The notes under the pieces are model-generated. The model was not told the DNA's origin. It made no database searches and worked only from the letters and a program-made list of their open reading frames with translations. A stretch of 64,000 bases of DNA from CAZYTM01 sp964649725 (lineage in GTDB: Bacteria > Desulfobacterota > Desulfuromonadia > Geobacterales > Geobacteraceae): NCBI GenBank assembly GCA_964649725.1, contig CAZYTM010000012.1:1-64000 (forward strand), given 5' to 3'. The translations under genes and the position numbers were made by a program. Positions 15,862 through 24,951 of this stretch are shown here, in pieces; positions within the stretch are counted from its first letter, which is position 1; the number at the start of each line of letters is the position of its first letter.

Positions 15862-17367
15862 TCAGTTGACTGACAGTACAAAGGCCCTGATCGGCCCGGA
15901 GGTCTGGTTGCGGTAGAGGATCAATTCTGTATTTTCCGTTACTGCCAGCCGTTCGATCCTTACCCCCTGACGCTCGCTGCTGTCGAGCAACCTCATGGCC
16001 GGACTGCCACAGGACTCCTGAAGAAAGAGCTGGATGAAATCCTTGCTGACGACACCTTGGTGGTTGGCAATCACCCGGATCGCCCGCACCAGGTCGTTTT
16101 CGCGGAACACCTGATACTCCATATCGATGCTCTGATAGCGTTGCCAGCCAGGGTGTGCCGCGGCATAGGCAGGGTCAGGACGCTCCGTCGGGATCGACAC
16201 CGGCAGCCGCAAACCGCTCGTTGCGATATCGGCCGATGTCGCAGCTGCTTGCCGGGGGGGTACCGGCTCTGGCTTTTTTGCCGGGATTGCCACTCTATTC
16301 CCCTGGACTCGCGGCATGAGCTGATAGATGCCAAATGCCAGCAGCGAAGCCAGTGTGACACCGAGCAACAGCTTCCAGAGCCGCACCCCTGCAGCAGGTT
16401 GCCTGACGAAACGGCTTTCAAAGGGGGGGAGTTCAAAGGGGTCGTACTCCTCTTCCACCTTGTCAGGAACCTTATCTGGCAAAGGTCCCTGTTTGCCGCT
16501 CTTTGCCGTACCCTGCGCGGGCGCTTCAGCCACCCTGCTGCCGGCTTGTTTTGCCGGTCGCAGCTCAGGCACGGGCTTGTCCGCTGCAGTCGGAACTGCC
16601 ACGACAGCGCTCTCCCCCCTGGCATTGACACTAGCCTCCGGTTTCGTAACGGCCGGCAAAGGTTTCTCTGTTGCGCCTGCCGGCAGCAGCGGAGTTTTCG
16701 CAGTTTCTGGCGGCAGCGGTGCAGTCGGGGGGGGAGGAGGAGCAGTTTCAGGCTTACTGACCGGCAAATCCTCTCCCTCGGCCGGGGGTGTCGCCGCAGG
16801 GAGCGCCGGCGGGGTGGCGGTCTGCTCTGTCAGCAGCGCCATATCAATCTCTGCAGATGTTTCTGGCGGAACCCTCCCCTCCGGTTTGGAGGTCCCTGCC
16901 GCTACAGCGACACTATTGTCAAAGAAATCGGGGGACTCCCATTCCGGCAGCGGTGGTGCGATATTTTCCTTTGCCTCCGGTGCTGCGGTATCGAACCAGT
17001 GCAACCCGGGGATTTCCGCCAGACACTCCCTGAATGCCTCTTTCAGTTCGTCATCAGGGAGGGAGATGTCGATGCTCCCGTCGCAGCTGCTCTTCTCCCC
17101 GAGCCTGGCAGACGCCGCGTCACGCATCAGGATCGCCTTGGGAGCCTCCTCACGCAACAGCCCCTTGAAATGCTTGGCCACCGTCTCCCCGGCAACCCCG
17201 GCAATCTCGCGCTGGATGAAGACCAGCACCGGCCGCTTGTCAAACACCTCTTTGAGACCGAGATCGAAATTGTCGATCAGTTCGATACGGGCGTTGACCA
17301 GCAGCTGGAAATCTTCCACCAGATGCGCGGCTTTTTCATCAGTCGATATGACAAGTATATTGTGCAT
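15862..17367 (-). CDS. Receiver-like, single-pass membrane protein with Pro-rich linker
   Basis: A 501-residue protein. Residues 1-120 look like a CheY-type receiver fold (MHNILVISTDEKAAHLVEDF...RPVLVFIQREIAG). The expected phospho-aspartate position is occupied by other residues, so it is probably not phosphorylated. Residues 120-325 are a Pro/Ala-rich linker. A transmembrane helix lies at about 330-352 (LWKLLLGVTLASLLAFGIYQ), leaving a periplasmic domain of about 150 residues. The topology resembles a cytoplasm-to-periplasm linker of a secretion or pilus platform, but no family is recognised. Confidence 0.72.
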   Translation of the reverse strand: MHNILVISTDEKAAHLVEDFQLLVNARIELIDNFDLGLKEVFDKRPVLVFIQREIAGVAGETVAKHFKGLLREEAPKAILMRDAASARLGEKSSCDGSIDISLPDDELKEAFRECLAEIPGLHWFDTAAPEAKENIAPPLPEWESPDFFDNSVAVAAGTSKPEGRVPPETSAEIDMALLTEQTATPPALPAATPPAEGEDLPVSKPETAPPPPPTAPLPPETAKTPLLPAGATEKPLPAVTKPEASVNARGESAVVAVPTAADKPVPELRPAKQAGSRVAEAPAQGTAKSGKQGPLPDKVPDKVEEEYDPFELPPFESRFVRQPAAGVRLWKLLLGVTLASLLAFGIYQLMPRVQGNRVAIPAKKPEPVPPRQAAATSADIATSGLRLPVSIPTERPDPAYAAAHPGWQRYQSIDMEYQVFRENDLVRAIRVIANHQGVVSKDFIQLFLQESCGSPAMRLLDSSERQGVRIERLAVTENTELILYRNQTSGPIRAFVLSVN

Positions 17368-17568
17368 CCATATCCCTGCTCGTCATTTGCGCAACATCTT
17401 CCATAGTCAGTACTGGCAACTCTCCAGCTCGGTTCGGCCACGGCTGGTGAGCAGCACTCCTCTGTCACCACAGCGCTCCTCACCCCTTTAATATCTATCG
17501 GCAATGACCATTGCCTGCTGAAGCAGCGCTACCGATGATAAATAACCAATAAAAAAATAACAATTTTG

Positions 17569-17583
17569 AATCGCTGAGCGATT
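17569..17583. promoter_or_regulatory. Perfect short palindrome, candidate operator upstream of the S24-like regulator
   Basis: AATCGCT-G-AGCGATT has perfect 7-bp arms around one base. It lies within the 349-bp AT-rich gap (17368-17716) between the divergent receiver-like gene and the regulator at 17717. It may be the binding site of that regulator, but only one copy was seen. An AAGGAGCG ribosome-binding site precedes the regulator ATG. Confidence 0.45.
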
Positions 17584-17716
17584 TATTTCTGGACATCTAG
17601 ATTTTAATATGCTAACCTGCCCATAGTAATGAAATTAGGACTATGCAAAGTATTTAGGCTACTATATATCTCTCTGAAATTTAAAGTCAACCAAGAATTC
17701 ACAAGGAGCGATTTTT

Positions 17717-18376
17717 ATGCAAGAGCTACCGACAACCGGCCATGCTGCTACGCTCAGCAGTGCGGTCTGTAACCGTATCAAGTCTATCCGGCAGATCAAA
17801 GGGTTGACGCAACGGGAATTCGCCAATTCAGTCGGGATAGTGCAGGGTTATCTGAGCGACATCGAGCGCGCCCGGAAGATCCCCTCCTACACCCTCCTGC
17901 TGGCGATCTGTCACCTCTACTCTATCAGCGAGGAGTGGCTCCTCTACGGCCGGGGGGAGAAGGATACCCTGTCAGCCAGCAGCAATGCCATGCCAGGCGA
18001 TTCATCCATGACCCCGCTGCTCGGCAACATCCCTGAAGGTTTCCCGGCAACGTTGCGCAGCAGCGACATCTCCATGCAGCTGCAGCTCCCTGACATCCCG
18101 GCCGGCTGCCATGCGATAAAGAGCGATGGCGACTACATGGCACCGACCATCCGTGACAACGACCTGGTCCTCTTTTCCCATGGGGAACCGGTGGAGAATG
18201 GTGACATCGTGTTGCTCACCAATACCTGGGGGGAGATCATCCTGCGCCGTTACCGGGTCAAGAACAACGAGGTCTACTTCTCTCCGGACAACAACAGCTA
18301 TGCGCCATTCAAACCGATCCCGGCCACCCGTATCATCGGCAAGGTGATCGGGATCTGGCGGCGGATCAAATTCTGA
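17717..18376 (+). CDS. XRE/S24-type (CI/LexA-like) repressor lacking the protease dyad
   Basis: A 219-residue regulator. An XRE helix-turn-helix spans about 16-72 (IKGLTQREFANSVGIVQGYL). The C-terminal S24 domain spans about 95-215. In LexA and CI relatives the catalytic serine lies in GDSM, but here the segment reads SDGDYMAPTI with Tyr140 at that position. The usual catalytic lysine position is Arg (ILRRYRV, R177). Self-cleavage is therefore unlikely, and it may act as a stable repressor or sense a ligand. It could control the divergent 17367 unit or itself. Confidence 0.86.
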   Translation: MQELPTTGHAATLSSAVCNRIKSIRQIKGLTQREFANSVGIVQGYLSDIERARKIPSYTLLLAICHLYSISEEWLLYGRGEKDTLSASSNAMPGDSSMTPLLGNIPEGFPATLRSSDISMQLQLPDIPAGCHAIKSDGDYMAPTIRDNDLVLFSHGEPVENGDIVLLTNTWGEIILRRYRVKNNEVYFSPDNNSYAPFKPIPATRIIGKVIGIWRRIKF

Positions 18377-18388
18377 CAGGAGTCGCTG

Positions 18389-19132
18389 CTAATAGACCAG
18401 GGGGGTTGCCTCGGGATCGAGCGGATTGGTCCTGACCGCCAGTGAGAAGAGATAGGGGTAATCCTGCTTCAAATGCTGCATATAGACCACCCAGGCCTTT
18501 AACAACTGACTGTAGGCCCGTTTGATATCCCCGGAGAGATGATCGAGATCGCTCTCTGGCAGCCCGTGCAAAATACTCCGCGCCTCCAGCTCCTCACAGA
18601 GATGAAATACCGCCCAGAGCAGCTCGGTAAAGTCGTCATGCTCCAGCAGGTTGGGATTCTCCAGCAGCCCGAGCATGAAGCCCCGGCGCGCCAAAAGAAA
18701 CCCCTTCAGAGAGGCAAGATCACCGAGCCGGGAGTCGATCTGCAGTTCATGACCGGTCAGATATTCGACTGCTGCAGCAAAATCGCTCCCCTTCCACTGC
18801 ACCCTGATCTTCAGCCGCTTCGCCAGCTCTCCCCCCTCGGCCACAAAGCGCTGACAATCGCGGATAAGCGCTGTCCCCACCTCACTGAAAAAGACCCCGA
18901 TCACCATGTTCATCTTCTGCCGCAAGGCCGACCGCTCCCGCTCCCGGATCACCCGTTCGATCATCAGGGTGACAAAGAGTACGTAGATAGGCAGGAAGGC
19001 GAGGTTGCCGATGATCCCGAAACCGATCTCCCCGGCCCTGCCGAAGAGGAGATAGTCGACGCCATAGAGGAGCGCCGATGCGAGGAGCATCAGGATAGCA
19101 ATGGTGCGGGAACGAAGATGCAGCTGTTGCAT
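18389..19132 (-). CDS. Conserved membrane protein of unknown function
   Basis: A 247-residue protein with two N-terminal transmembrane helices at about 10-30 and 40-60 (IAILMLLASALLYGVDYLLF, GIIGNLAFLPIYVLFVTLMI). A basic linker (ERVIRERERSALRQK) and a largely helical cytoplasmic domain follow. No catalytic motif is visible, and I recognise no family. It lies tail to tail with the S24-like regulator (12-bp gap). Nothing definite is seen in the 180-bp gap to the efflux operon. Confidence 0.7.
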   Translation of the reverse strand: MQQLHLRSRTIAILMLLASALLYGVDYLLFGRAGEIGFGIIGNLAFLPIYVLFVTLMIERVIRERERSALRQKMNMVIGVFFSEVGTALIRDCQRFVAEGGELAKRLKIRVQWKGSDFAAAVEYLTGHELQIDSRLGDLASLKGFLLARRGFMLGLLENPNLLEHDDFTELLWAVFHLCEELEARSILHGLPESDLDHLSGDIKRAYSQLLKAWVVYMQHLKQDYPYLFSLAVRTNPLDPEATPLVY

Positions 19133-19312
19133 GGCAAACTCCTTGGTTTTTGAACATGTAAAACAAAATCATTCTTTACCACAAAGATCACAAAAAACCA
19201 CGAAGAACAACTTTATTTAAAAGCTTCCAGGATTAAGGCAAACATCTTTACGCCTTGATTTGCTTAGAGAGACTTCGCTCCCTTGGTGGCCAGAAAGGTG
19301 TTGCTTCTCTAT

Positions 19313-20479
19313 TTAACTTGAACGGAGCGCCTCGACTATATTCAGCCGCGCCGCCCGAAACGCCGGCAGCAGCCCGCCGACAAACCCCATCAGCAGCGAA
19401 AAGAGGAGCGACTTGCCGATTATCCCGCCAGTCAGGGAGAAGGTGAAGGCGAGTTCGGAAAAGGTCTGCCAGTTCATGGTGGAGATGGTGATCAGCTGCA
19501 TGAACGAGGCGCCGCAAAGACCCACCACCCCACCGAGCAGACCGAGGAAGAGCGCCTCCAGGACAAAGGCGGCCAGGATACTCCCCCGCTCGAAACCGAG
19601 CGCCCGCATGGTACCGATCTCCACCACCCGGTTCGCCACTGCCGCATACATGGTGATCATGGCGCCGATCACCGCCCCGAGGGAGAAGATCACCGTCAGG
19701 GTGAGGCCTAGAATCCTGAGGAACTTCGCCATCGCCTCTGACTGGTCGAGATAGTAGCGGGTCTCCTGCTTCACCTCCAGGGTGAGGCGCGGGTCAGCTT
19801 CGAGGCGCGTCTTGAGCGGAGCAACTCCAGCCGGGTCGCGGAGACGGAAGAGTACCGATGAATAGACCGGCCGACGGAACGCCTGCATCAGCTGGTCCAC
19901 ATCACCCCATATCTCCGAGGCAAAACCGGTGGCGCCGGCATCGAAGATACCGACCACGGTCCAGTCGCGCATGCCGAAGCGGAGTCTCTCCCCCAGCCCG
20001 CCACCCTTGAACCTTCTGGCGATGCTTGTCCCGGCGATAACCTCGGCCGAGCCTGGCTTCGGCATCCGCCCGGTTTCGAGCCGCACCTGAGGGCGGAGCG
20101 CCAGCGAAGTCGGCCCGACCCCACGGATCACCACATTGGCCGGCTTGTTGTTCCCCCGCTTCGGCAGGTTGATCAGCACCACCAGCTCCTTGGCCAGCAG
20201 CGGCCGGCCGTCGCTGCCGATCGCCACCTCCGGCTGGCTCTCGACGATCCCCGCCTGCAAGCGGTCGACCCCGCTCTGCACCTCTGATACTGCAGACTTG
20301 CGGATGACTATGACATTGTCCGGCGAACCGGTCGCCACCAGGGTCTTCTGCAGCCCCTCGGCCAGCATCAGGGTAGCGGCAAAGACAAAGACCACCAGCG
20401 CCATGCCGGAAGCGGTCAGCACCGTAGTAAGGCGGCGAGTCCAGAGGTTGCGGAAGCTGTAAAAATAAGGAATCCCCAT
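19313..20479 (-). CDS. MacB/FtsX-type ABC transporter permease (second permease)
   Basis: A 388-residue permease. An N-terminal transmembrane helix (LTTVLTASGMALVVFVFAAT) is followed by a large periplasmic domain of about 230 residues and three C-terminal helices. The FtsX signature appears as VVEIGTMRALGFERGSILAAFVLEAL. It is the last gene of a four-gene unit that also holds an adaptor, an ATPase and another permease. Having two different permeases suggests a heterodimeric membrane pair. The substrate is unknown. A short TTCACCC tandem repeat separates it from the first permease. Confidence 0.88.
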   Translation of the reverse strand: MGIPYFYSFRNLWTRRLTTVLTASGMALVVFVFAATLMLAEGLQKTLVATGSPDNVIVIRKSAVSEVQSGVDRLQAGIVESQPEVAIGSDGRPLLAKELVVLINLPKRGNNKPANVVIRGVGPTSLALRPQVRLETGRMPKPGSAEVIAGTSIARRFKGGGLGERLRFGMRDWTVVGIFDAGATGFASEIWGDVDQLMQAFRRPVYSSVLFRLRDPAGVAPLKTRLEADPRLTLEVKQETRYYLDQSEAMAKFLRILGLTLTVIFSLGAVIGAMITMYAAVANRVVEIGTMRALGFERGSILAAFVLEALFLGLLGGVVGLCGASFMQLITISTMNWQTFSELAFTFSLTGGIIGKSLLFSLLMGFVGGLLPAFRAARLNIVEALRSS

Positions 20480-20493
20480 ATTCTAATAAATCC

Positions 20494-20543
20494 CCTTCAC
20501 CCTTCACCCTTCACCCTTCACCATTCACCCTTCACCCATCACC
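20494..20543. repeat. TTCACCC heptamer tandem repeat
   Basis: About seven head-to-tail copies of a CCCTTCA/TTCACCC heptamer, with occasional substitutions, lie in the 67-bp gap between the two permease genes. No hairpin is evident. Confidence 0.8.
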
Positions 20544-20546
20544 TTT

Positions 20547-21701
20547 TCAACCAATCCTCCGCAGCCCGTCGGCAATCCGGATCGTCCCCCCGCGCCAAGT
20601 AGGGAATATCCCGGCCACCAGCCCGACCACCAGGGCGTTCAGCATATCGAGCCAGATAGTGGTCGGCGAGATGCTGAAGTAGGGGAAGTACTGGGCCAGC
20701 TCGGTCTCGATCCAATGGGCCGCCGGAAAGGTGAGCAGCACCCCGAACAGACCGCCGAGCAGGGCGATGAATATCGACTCGCCAAAGACGATGGCACCGA
20801 TATGCACCGCACGGAAACCGAGCGCCTTCAGCGTCGCATATTCGGCGATCCGCTCCCGGGCGGTCATCGCCATGGTATTGGCAGCGACCACCATGATGAT
20901 GACGATCACCACGTAGGAGACTATCTGGATGGCGATCATGATCGCTTCGGTCATGGAGACGAACCCCATCTGGAACGCCTTCTCCGTCTCGGTGAGGGTC
21001 TCGGCCAGAGAGTTGCGGAAGAGCGCATCGACCCCCACTGCCACTTCAGCCCCCCGCTCCGGGTTGTTCACCCCGATCATATAGAAGCCGACCTGGTCGG
21101 CGCGGCGCGCCACGGTCTTCTTCAGGGTCTCGTTGAGATAGTCCCAGTGGAACATCAGGGCCCGCTCTTCGGTACTCTTCTGCGCCCCATGATAGATGCC
21201 GCGCAGGACGAGTTCCCACTGCCCGGGGAAGATAGTCCCGCGCAGGGTGATCAGGTCCCCCACCTTCCAGCCGAACTTGTCGGCCAGCCGCTTGCCGGCG
21301 ATGCACCCCTTCCGGTCGCGGATAAAGGCGCTCTTCTGCTCTCCGCTGAGGATGAACTCGGGATAGAGCTCCAGATAGCTCTTCGGCTCCACCGCATAGT
21401 TGGCAAAGAAGTTCTTCTCCTCGATATAGATACCGCCGAACCAGTTACCGTAAGAGACGCTCTTCACCCCGGCTACCTGGCGGATCCGCTCCAGATAGGA
21501 GATCGGCAAAGAGAAGACCAGTGAGATGGCATTGCGGGTCACCAGCCGGGAGGCGGATGAGGCATCGACCCCGTGGTACCATAGCCCCACCAGCGTCCGC
21601 AGCATGCCGAAGGCGAGGATCGCTATGGCGACCCCGGTAATGGTTAAGAGGGAGCGGAGCTTGTGGCGAAAGGCATTTTTGGCGATCAGCTTGATGAACA
21701 T
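20547..21701 (-). CDS. MacB/FtsX-type ABC transporter permease (first permease)
   Basis: A 384-residue permease with the same topology as its downstream partner. One N-terminal helix (LRSLLTITGVAIAILAFGML) precedes a periplasmic domain with strand-rich stretches (VSYGNWFGGIYIEEKNFFA). Three C-terminal helices follow and include AEYATLKALGFRAVHIGAIVF. Proteins of this class work mechanically with a MacA-like adaptor to move substrates from the periplasm or outer leaflet, rather than through the inner membrane. It follows the ATPase gene by 32 bp. Confidence 0.88.
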   Translation of the reverse strand: MFIKLIAKNAFRHKLRSLLTITGVAIAILAFGMLRTLVGLWYHGVDASSASRLVTRNAISLVFSLPISYLERIRQVAGVKSVSYGNWFGGIYIEEKNFFANYAVEPKSYLELYPEFILSGEQKSAFIRDRKGCIAGKRLADKFGWKVGDLITLRGTIFPGQWELVLRGIYHGAQKSTEERALMFHWDYLNETLKKTVARRADQVGFYMIGVNNPERGAEVAVGVDALFRNSLAETLTETEKAFQMGFVSMTEAIMIAIQIVSYVVIVIIMVVAANTMAMTARERIAEYATLKALGFRAVHIGAIVFGESIFIALLGGLFGVLLTFPAAHWIETELAQYFPYFSISPTTIWLDMLNALVVGLVAGIFPTWRGGTIRIADGLRRIG

Positions 21702-21733
21702 GATATAAGCATCCGCGCCCCGGCTGGCAGCGA

Positions 21734-22420
21734 CTAGCCGGTCAGCACCCCCTTGTCGAGATGCCTGATCAGGCGCGCCTTCTGCGCTGCCCGTGAATCG
21801 TGGGTCACCATGATGACGGTCTTGCCGAACTCCTCAACCAGCCGCCCGATCAGCTGCAGGATATCTTCGGCAGAGACCCGGTCCAGGTCACCGGTCGGCT
21901 CGTCCGCCACCAGGATGAGCGGGTCGGTCACCACTGCCCGGGCTATGGCGACCCGCTGCTGCTGCCCGCCGGAGAGCTGCGACGGATTGTGCTCCATCCG
22001 GTCGGCAAGCCCTACCAGCTGCAGTGCCAGTTCAACATGCTCGCGCCGCTCCCGGCGGGAGAGGGTGGTGAGCAGGAGCGGCAGCTCGACATTCTCATAG
22101 GCGGTCAGGACCGGGATCAGGTTGTAGAACTGGAAGATAAAACCGACGTTGGCCGCCCGCCAGGCAGCCAGTTCTGTCTCGGCGAGACTGGTGATGTCGA
22201 CCCCGCCGACCATTATGGTGCCGCTGTCCGCCTTGTCGATGCCGGCGATCAGGTTGAGCAGGGTGCTCTTGCCGGAGCCGGAGGGGCCCATCAGGGCGAG
22301 GAATTCGCCGCTCTGGATATCGAGGTCGATCCCCTCCAGCACCGGTATCGACTGATTGCCCCGGTAATATGCCTTGGAGAGATTGCTGATCGACACTAAC
22401 GGGGGTGTCTCGTTCGCCAA
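21734..22420 (-). CDS. MacB/LolD-type ABC transporter ATPase
   Basis: A 228-residue ATP-binding subunit. It shows Walker A GPSGSGKSTL at about 40-49, signature LSGGQQQRVAIARAVV near 143, Walker B LILVADEPTGDLD and the switch histidine in VTHDSRAAQK. FIFQFYNLIPVLTAYENVELP is typical of the LolD/MacB/FtsE branch. It energises the two permeases downstream, and the adaptor gene is 10 bp upstream. The substrate is unknown: macrolide, lipid or lipoprotein export are all possible. Confidence 0.93.
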   Translation of the reverse strand: MANETPPLVSISNLSKAYYRGNQSIPVLEGIDLDIQSGEFLALMGPSGSGKSTLLNLIAGIDKADSGTIMVGGVDITSLAETELAAWRAANVGFIFQFYNLIPVLTAYENVELPLLLTTLSRRERREHVELALQLVGLADRMEHNPSQLSGGQQQRVAIARAVVTDPLILVADEPTGDLDRVSAEDILQLIGRLVEEFGKTVIMVTHDSRAAQKARLIRHLDKGVLTG

Positions 22421-22430
22421 GAGAGCGCTC

Positions 22431-23645
22431 CTATTTCTCGGCCAGCTTGATCCTGCTGCCGTTTTTCAGCTTCTCCAGCGGTTTGCTGACGATCTTGTCA
22501 CCAGCCTTGACACCGCTGGTCACCTCGACCAGTTCGCCGATCTTCGCCCCGAGTGTCACCACGACCTCCATCGCCTCAACCCCCTTGACTAGATAGACGA
22601 CCGACCGGCCACCCCTTTGCACTACAGCTGCCGCAGGGACAGCTGTACGGGGCCGCTGTTCGTCAGGGCGCGCCTGCCGCTCCAGGAAGGCGACCTTGGC
22701 GCTCATCTCCGGCAGGACCCGGGCCTCCCTGTCGAGGAACTTCACCTTGACCATCACCGACCCCTTGCTCCGGTCCGCAGTCGGCATGATGGTATGCACC
22801 TCGCCGCGCAGGCGGAGCTCGGGCAGGGCGTCGAGCAGGATCTCGCACGGCTGGCCGCTCTTCACCCTGGCCAGGTTCGACTCCGAGACATCCGCCTCTA
22901 CCTGCAGCGAATCCATGTCGGCGATGGTCACCACCGCTGCCTTGGCATTGGCTGCCGCGCCGAGCGGGGTGACGATATCCCCCACATCGGCATTCTTGGT
23001 CAGCACTACCGCATCAAAGGGGGCGCGGATCAGGGTATACTCCACCGCCACTTCGGCCCCCTGCAGGGCGGCAGCGGCAGCACGGATATTCGACTCGGCC
23101 CCGGCCACCCCGGCCTTCCCCTTTTTGAAACGGGCTTCGGCAGCATCGCTTTCCGCCTGGGCGACTATCCCCTGTTTAAGGAGCTGCTCGGTCCTGCGGA
23201 AGGCCTGGCTGGCATCGTTCAGTTCCGCCTTGACCTGTTCCAGACTGCTTTTAGCCGTTGCCAGATTGGCGGCTGCCTGGTCACGGGACGCCAGGGCATC
23301 GCGGTTCTCCAGCCGGGCCAGGATCTGACCCGCCTTGACCCGGCTCCCCTCCTCCACGCCGAGCCACTCCAGTCGGCCGGTCGCCTTGGAAGCGACGGCC
23401 GCCTTCCGCTGCGCCACCACATAGCCACTGGCATTCAGGCTGGTAAAGGTCTGGGTCGGATAGACCAGGGAGACGCTCACTGTCTCTACCTGGAGAGCCG
23501 GCGCAAGCACCCCCTTGGCCAGCAGTATGCCGAGCAGCAACAGCAGCGCCAAGCCGCCGTATATATAGCGGCGCTTCTTCCGCGCCGGACGCAACGCCGC
23601 AGCCGATTTATCGATTTTCAACCTGCCGAGATCCTCATTCGCCAT
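22431..23645 (-). CDS. MacA-like periplasmic adaptor (membrane fusion protein)
   Basis: A 404-residue protein anchored by one N-terminal helix (YIYGGLALLLLLGILLAKGV, about 28-47). The lipoyl/biotinyl halves are visible in GYVVAQRKAAVASKATGRLEW and VEYTLIRAPFDAVVL. They flank a coiled-coil hairpin at about 115-200, and a beta-barrel domain follows. It leads the operon with the ATPase and two permeases. No outer-membrane channel gene is in the window, so TolC would have to be supplied elsewhere. Confidence 0.9.
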   Translation of the reverse strand: MANEDLGRLKIDKSAAALRPARKKRRYIYGGLALLLLLGILLAKGVLAPALQVETVSVSLVYPTQTFTSLNASGYVVAQRKAAVASKATGRLEWLGVEEGSRVKAGQILARLENRDALASRDQAAANLATAKSSLEQVKAELNDASQAFRRTEQLLKQGIVAQAESDAAEARFKKGKAGVAGAESNIRAAAAALQGAEVAVEYTLIRAPFDAVVLTKNADVGDIVTPLGAAANAKAAVVTIADMDSLQVEADVSESNLARVKSGQPCEILLDALPELRLRGEVHTIMPTADRSKGSVMVKVKFLDREARVLPEMSAKVAFLERQARPDEQRPRTAVPAAAVVQRGGRSVVYLVKGVEAMEVVVTLGAKIGELVEVTSGVKAGDKIVSKPLEKLKNGSRIKLAEK

Positions 23646-23750
23646 CTCTCCTCACCCCTCACCCGATTCAGCATAAACGAACAGGCGTGACCAAAGCCAC
23701 GCCTGCTCACCATCTACTCTGTGCAACGAGCTATCCTCTGGTGACTACAG

Positions 23751-24329
23751 CTACTTCAGCCGCGCCTCGACAGCCGTCCAGTCGATATTCCTGCAGAACG
23801 CCTCGATATAGTCGGCCCGCTTCAGCCCGTACTCGATCATGAAGGCATGCTCGAAGACATCCATAATCAAGAGCGGCGTGCAGCCGGCCGGATGGGCGAC
23901 GTCATGCTCGTTGACCCAGAAGTTTATCAGCCGGCCGCTCGCCTGGTCCTGATAGAGGACCGCCCAGCCGATACCACGCATGGCACCAGTGGCGCGGAAA
24001 TCCTTATCCCACAGTTCGACGCTGCCAAAGGAGGATGCCAGCGCCTTGCCGAGTCTGCCATTGGCATCGAGCCCCCCCTTCCCCCCCAGGTTGTCGAAAT
24101 AGAGTTCATGCAGCCGCATGCCGTTGAACTCCCAGCCGAGCCGCCGCTTCAGTTCGGCATACTCCGGGGTCGCGGTCTTCCCCTCGGCCAACAGCTGTGC
24201 CAGGATATCCAGGACCTTGTTGGTGTTGGTCACATAACCCTGATAGAGGGTGAAATGGTTGTTCAGCAGGGTATCGCTGAAACCTGCCATACCGATCAGT
24301 CTGCCGTAATCCTTTGCCGTATAGGTCAT
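23751..24329 (-). CDS. Fe/Mn superoxide dismutase
   Basis: A 192-residue superoxide dismutase. The four metal ligands are visible at H25 (NNHF), H74 (RLHELYF), D157 and H161 (IMDVFEHAF). The usual DVWEHAYY becomes DVFEHAF, and the N-terminal half is divergent from enteric SodB, so the metal cannot be assigned with certainty. It has no signal peptide and is cytoplasmic. It is a single gene with its own upstream gap, and is probably an oxygen-protection enzyme in an anaerobe or microaerophile. Confidence 0.9.
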   Translation of the reverse strand: MTYTAKDYGRLIGMAGFSDTLLNNHFTLYQGYVTNTNKVLDILAQLLAEGKTATPEYAELKRRLGWEFNGMRLHELYFDNLGGKGGLDANGRLGKALASSFGSVELWDKDFRATGAMRGIGWAVLYQDQASGRLINFWVNEHDVAHPAGCTPLLIMDVFEHAFMIEYGLKRADYIEAFCRNIDWTAVEARLK

Positions 24330-24456
24330 CGTTAGTGCTCCCTTCTTCGAGTGTGCGTTGGCCGGCCGGTCATCATCATGGTCACGCGCCGGTCCTCAGG
24401 GAAAAGGTACCATGCTATCGGCAAAATGCAACCAGGCAGGTTGGCGGCAATTATCT

Positions 24457-24705
24457 TTACCGGCTGACAACGATATTGCAGCTGCCGCTGGCGAGGTCGA
24501 AGACCACCCTGGCCCGCTTCTCCTGCAGCTGTTTCAGCACCTGGGCTACCTTGTCATCCAGGGAATAGCCCGCATCGGTTAATTCGGACCACTCCCGGGT
24601 GACAAACTCCTCCATCATGTTGCGCAGCGCCTCCGGGGAGATCCGCTGCCACGGGACCTCCACCCCCTGTTCGCCCTGGTCGGTATTTTTAGGCTCACTA
24701 TGCAT
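24457..24705 (-). CDS. YheU family (UPF0270-like) small protein
   Basis: An 82-residue protein. VPWQRISPEALRNMMEEFVTREW at about 17-39 and SLDDKVAQVLKQLQEKRARVVFDL match the YheU/UPF0270 pattern, which in enterobacteria begins IPWQDLSPETLENLIESFV. The function of the family is not known. Its ATG directly follows the TAG stop of the upstream small membrane protein gene, so translation is coupled. Confidence 0.8.
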   Translation of the reverse strand: MHSEPKNTDQGEQGVEVPWQRISPEALRNMMEEFVTREWSELTDAGYSLDDKVAQVLKQLQEKRARVVFDLASGSCNIVVSR

Positions 24706-24876
24706 CTACAACTCGTCCCGGAATCTGAGCAGCAGGTAGAAACAGCCGATGCCGGCCGCACCCATCACCAGATCGCGCAGCCAGGGGATCGGTTGTTCGA
24801 GCATGTAATAGATGAGCGGGTCGAGCAGGGCAGTGGTAAGCAGACCGACTGCACCCCAGGAAAGGAGCTTCTTCAT
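24706..24876 (-). CDS. Small inner-membrane protein, 56 residues
   Basis: A short open frame translating as MKKLLSWGAVGLLTTALLDP..., then a second hydrophobic stretch (DLVMGAAGIGCFYLLLRF). It has two probable transmembrane helices at about 5-20 and 35-52 and a charged end. The stop TAG abuts the ATG of the YheU-family gene (TAGATG), and an AGAGAGG stretch lies before its ATG. These features and the coding-like composition support a real gene, although no family is recognised. Confidence 0.65.
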   Translation of the reverse strand: MKKLLSWGAVGLLTTALLDPLIYYMLEQPIPWLRDLVMGAAGIGCFYLLLRFRDEL

Positions 24877-24951
24877 CAGCACCGCCTCTCTCTTCCGCCA
24901 GCTGTCATCTGCATGGCTGCAGCTCCCCCGCGCTGCCGATGATAGCTGCGG

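Noticed and set aside
16328..17491. 387-residue plus-strand open frame rich in Ser and Ala
   Set aside because: It mirrors the Pro/Ala-rich linker of the receiver-like gene in another frame.
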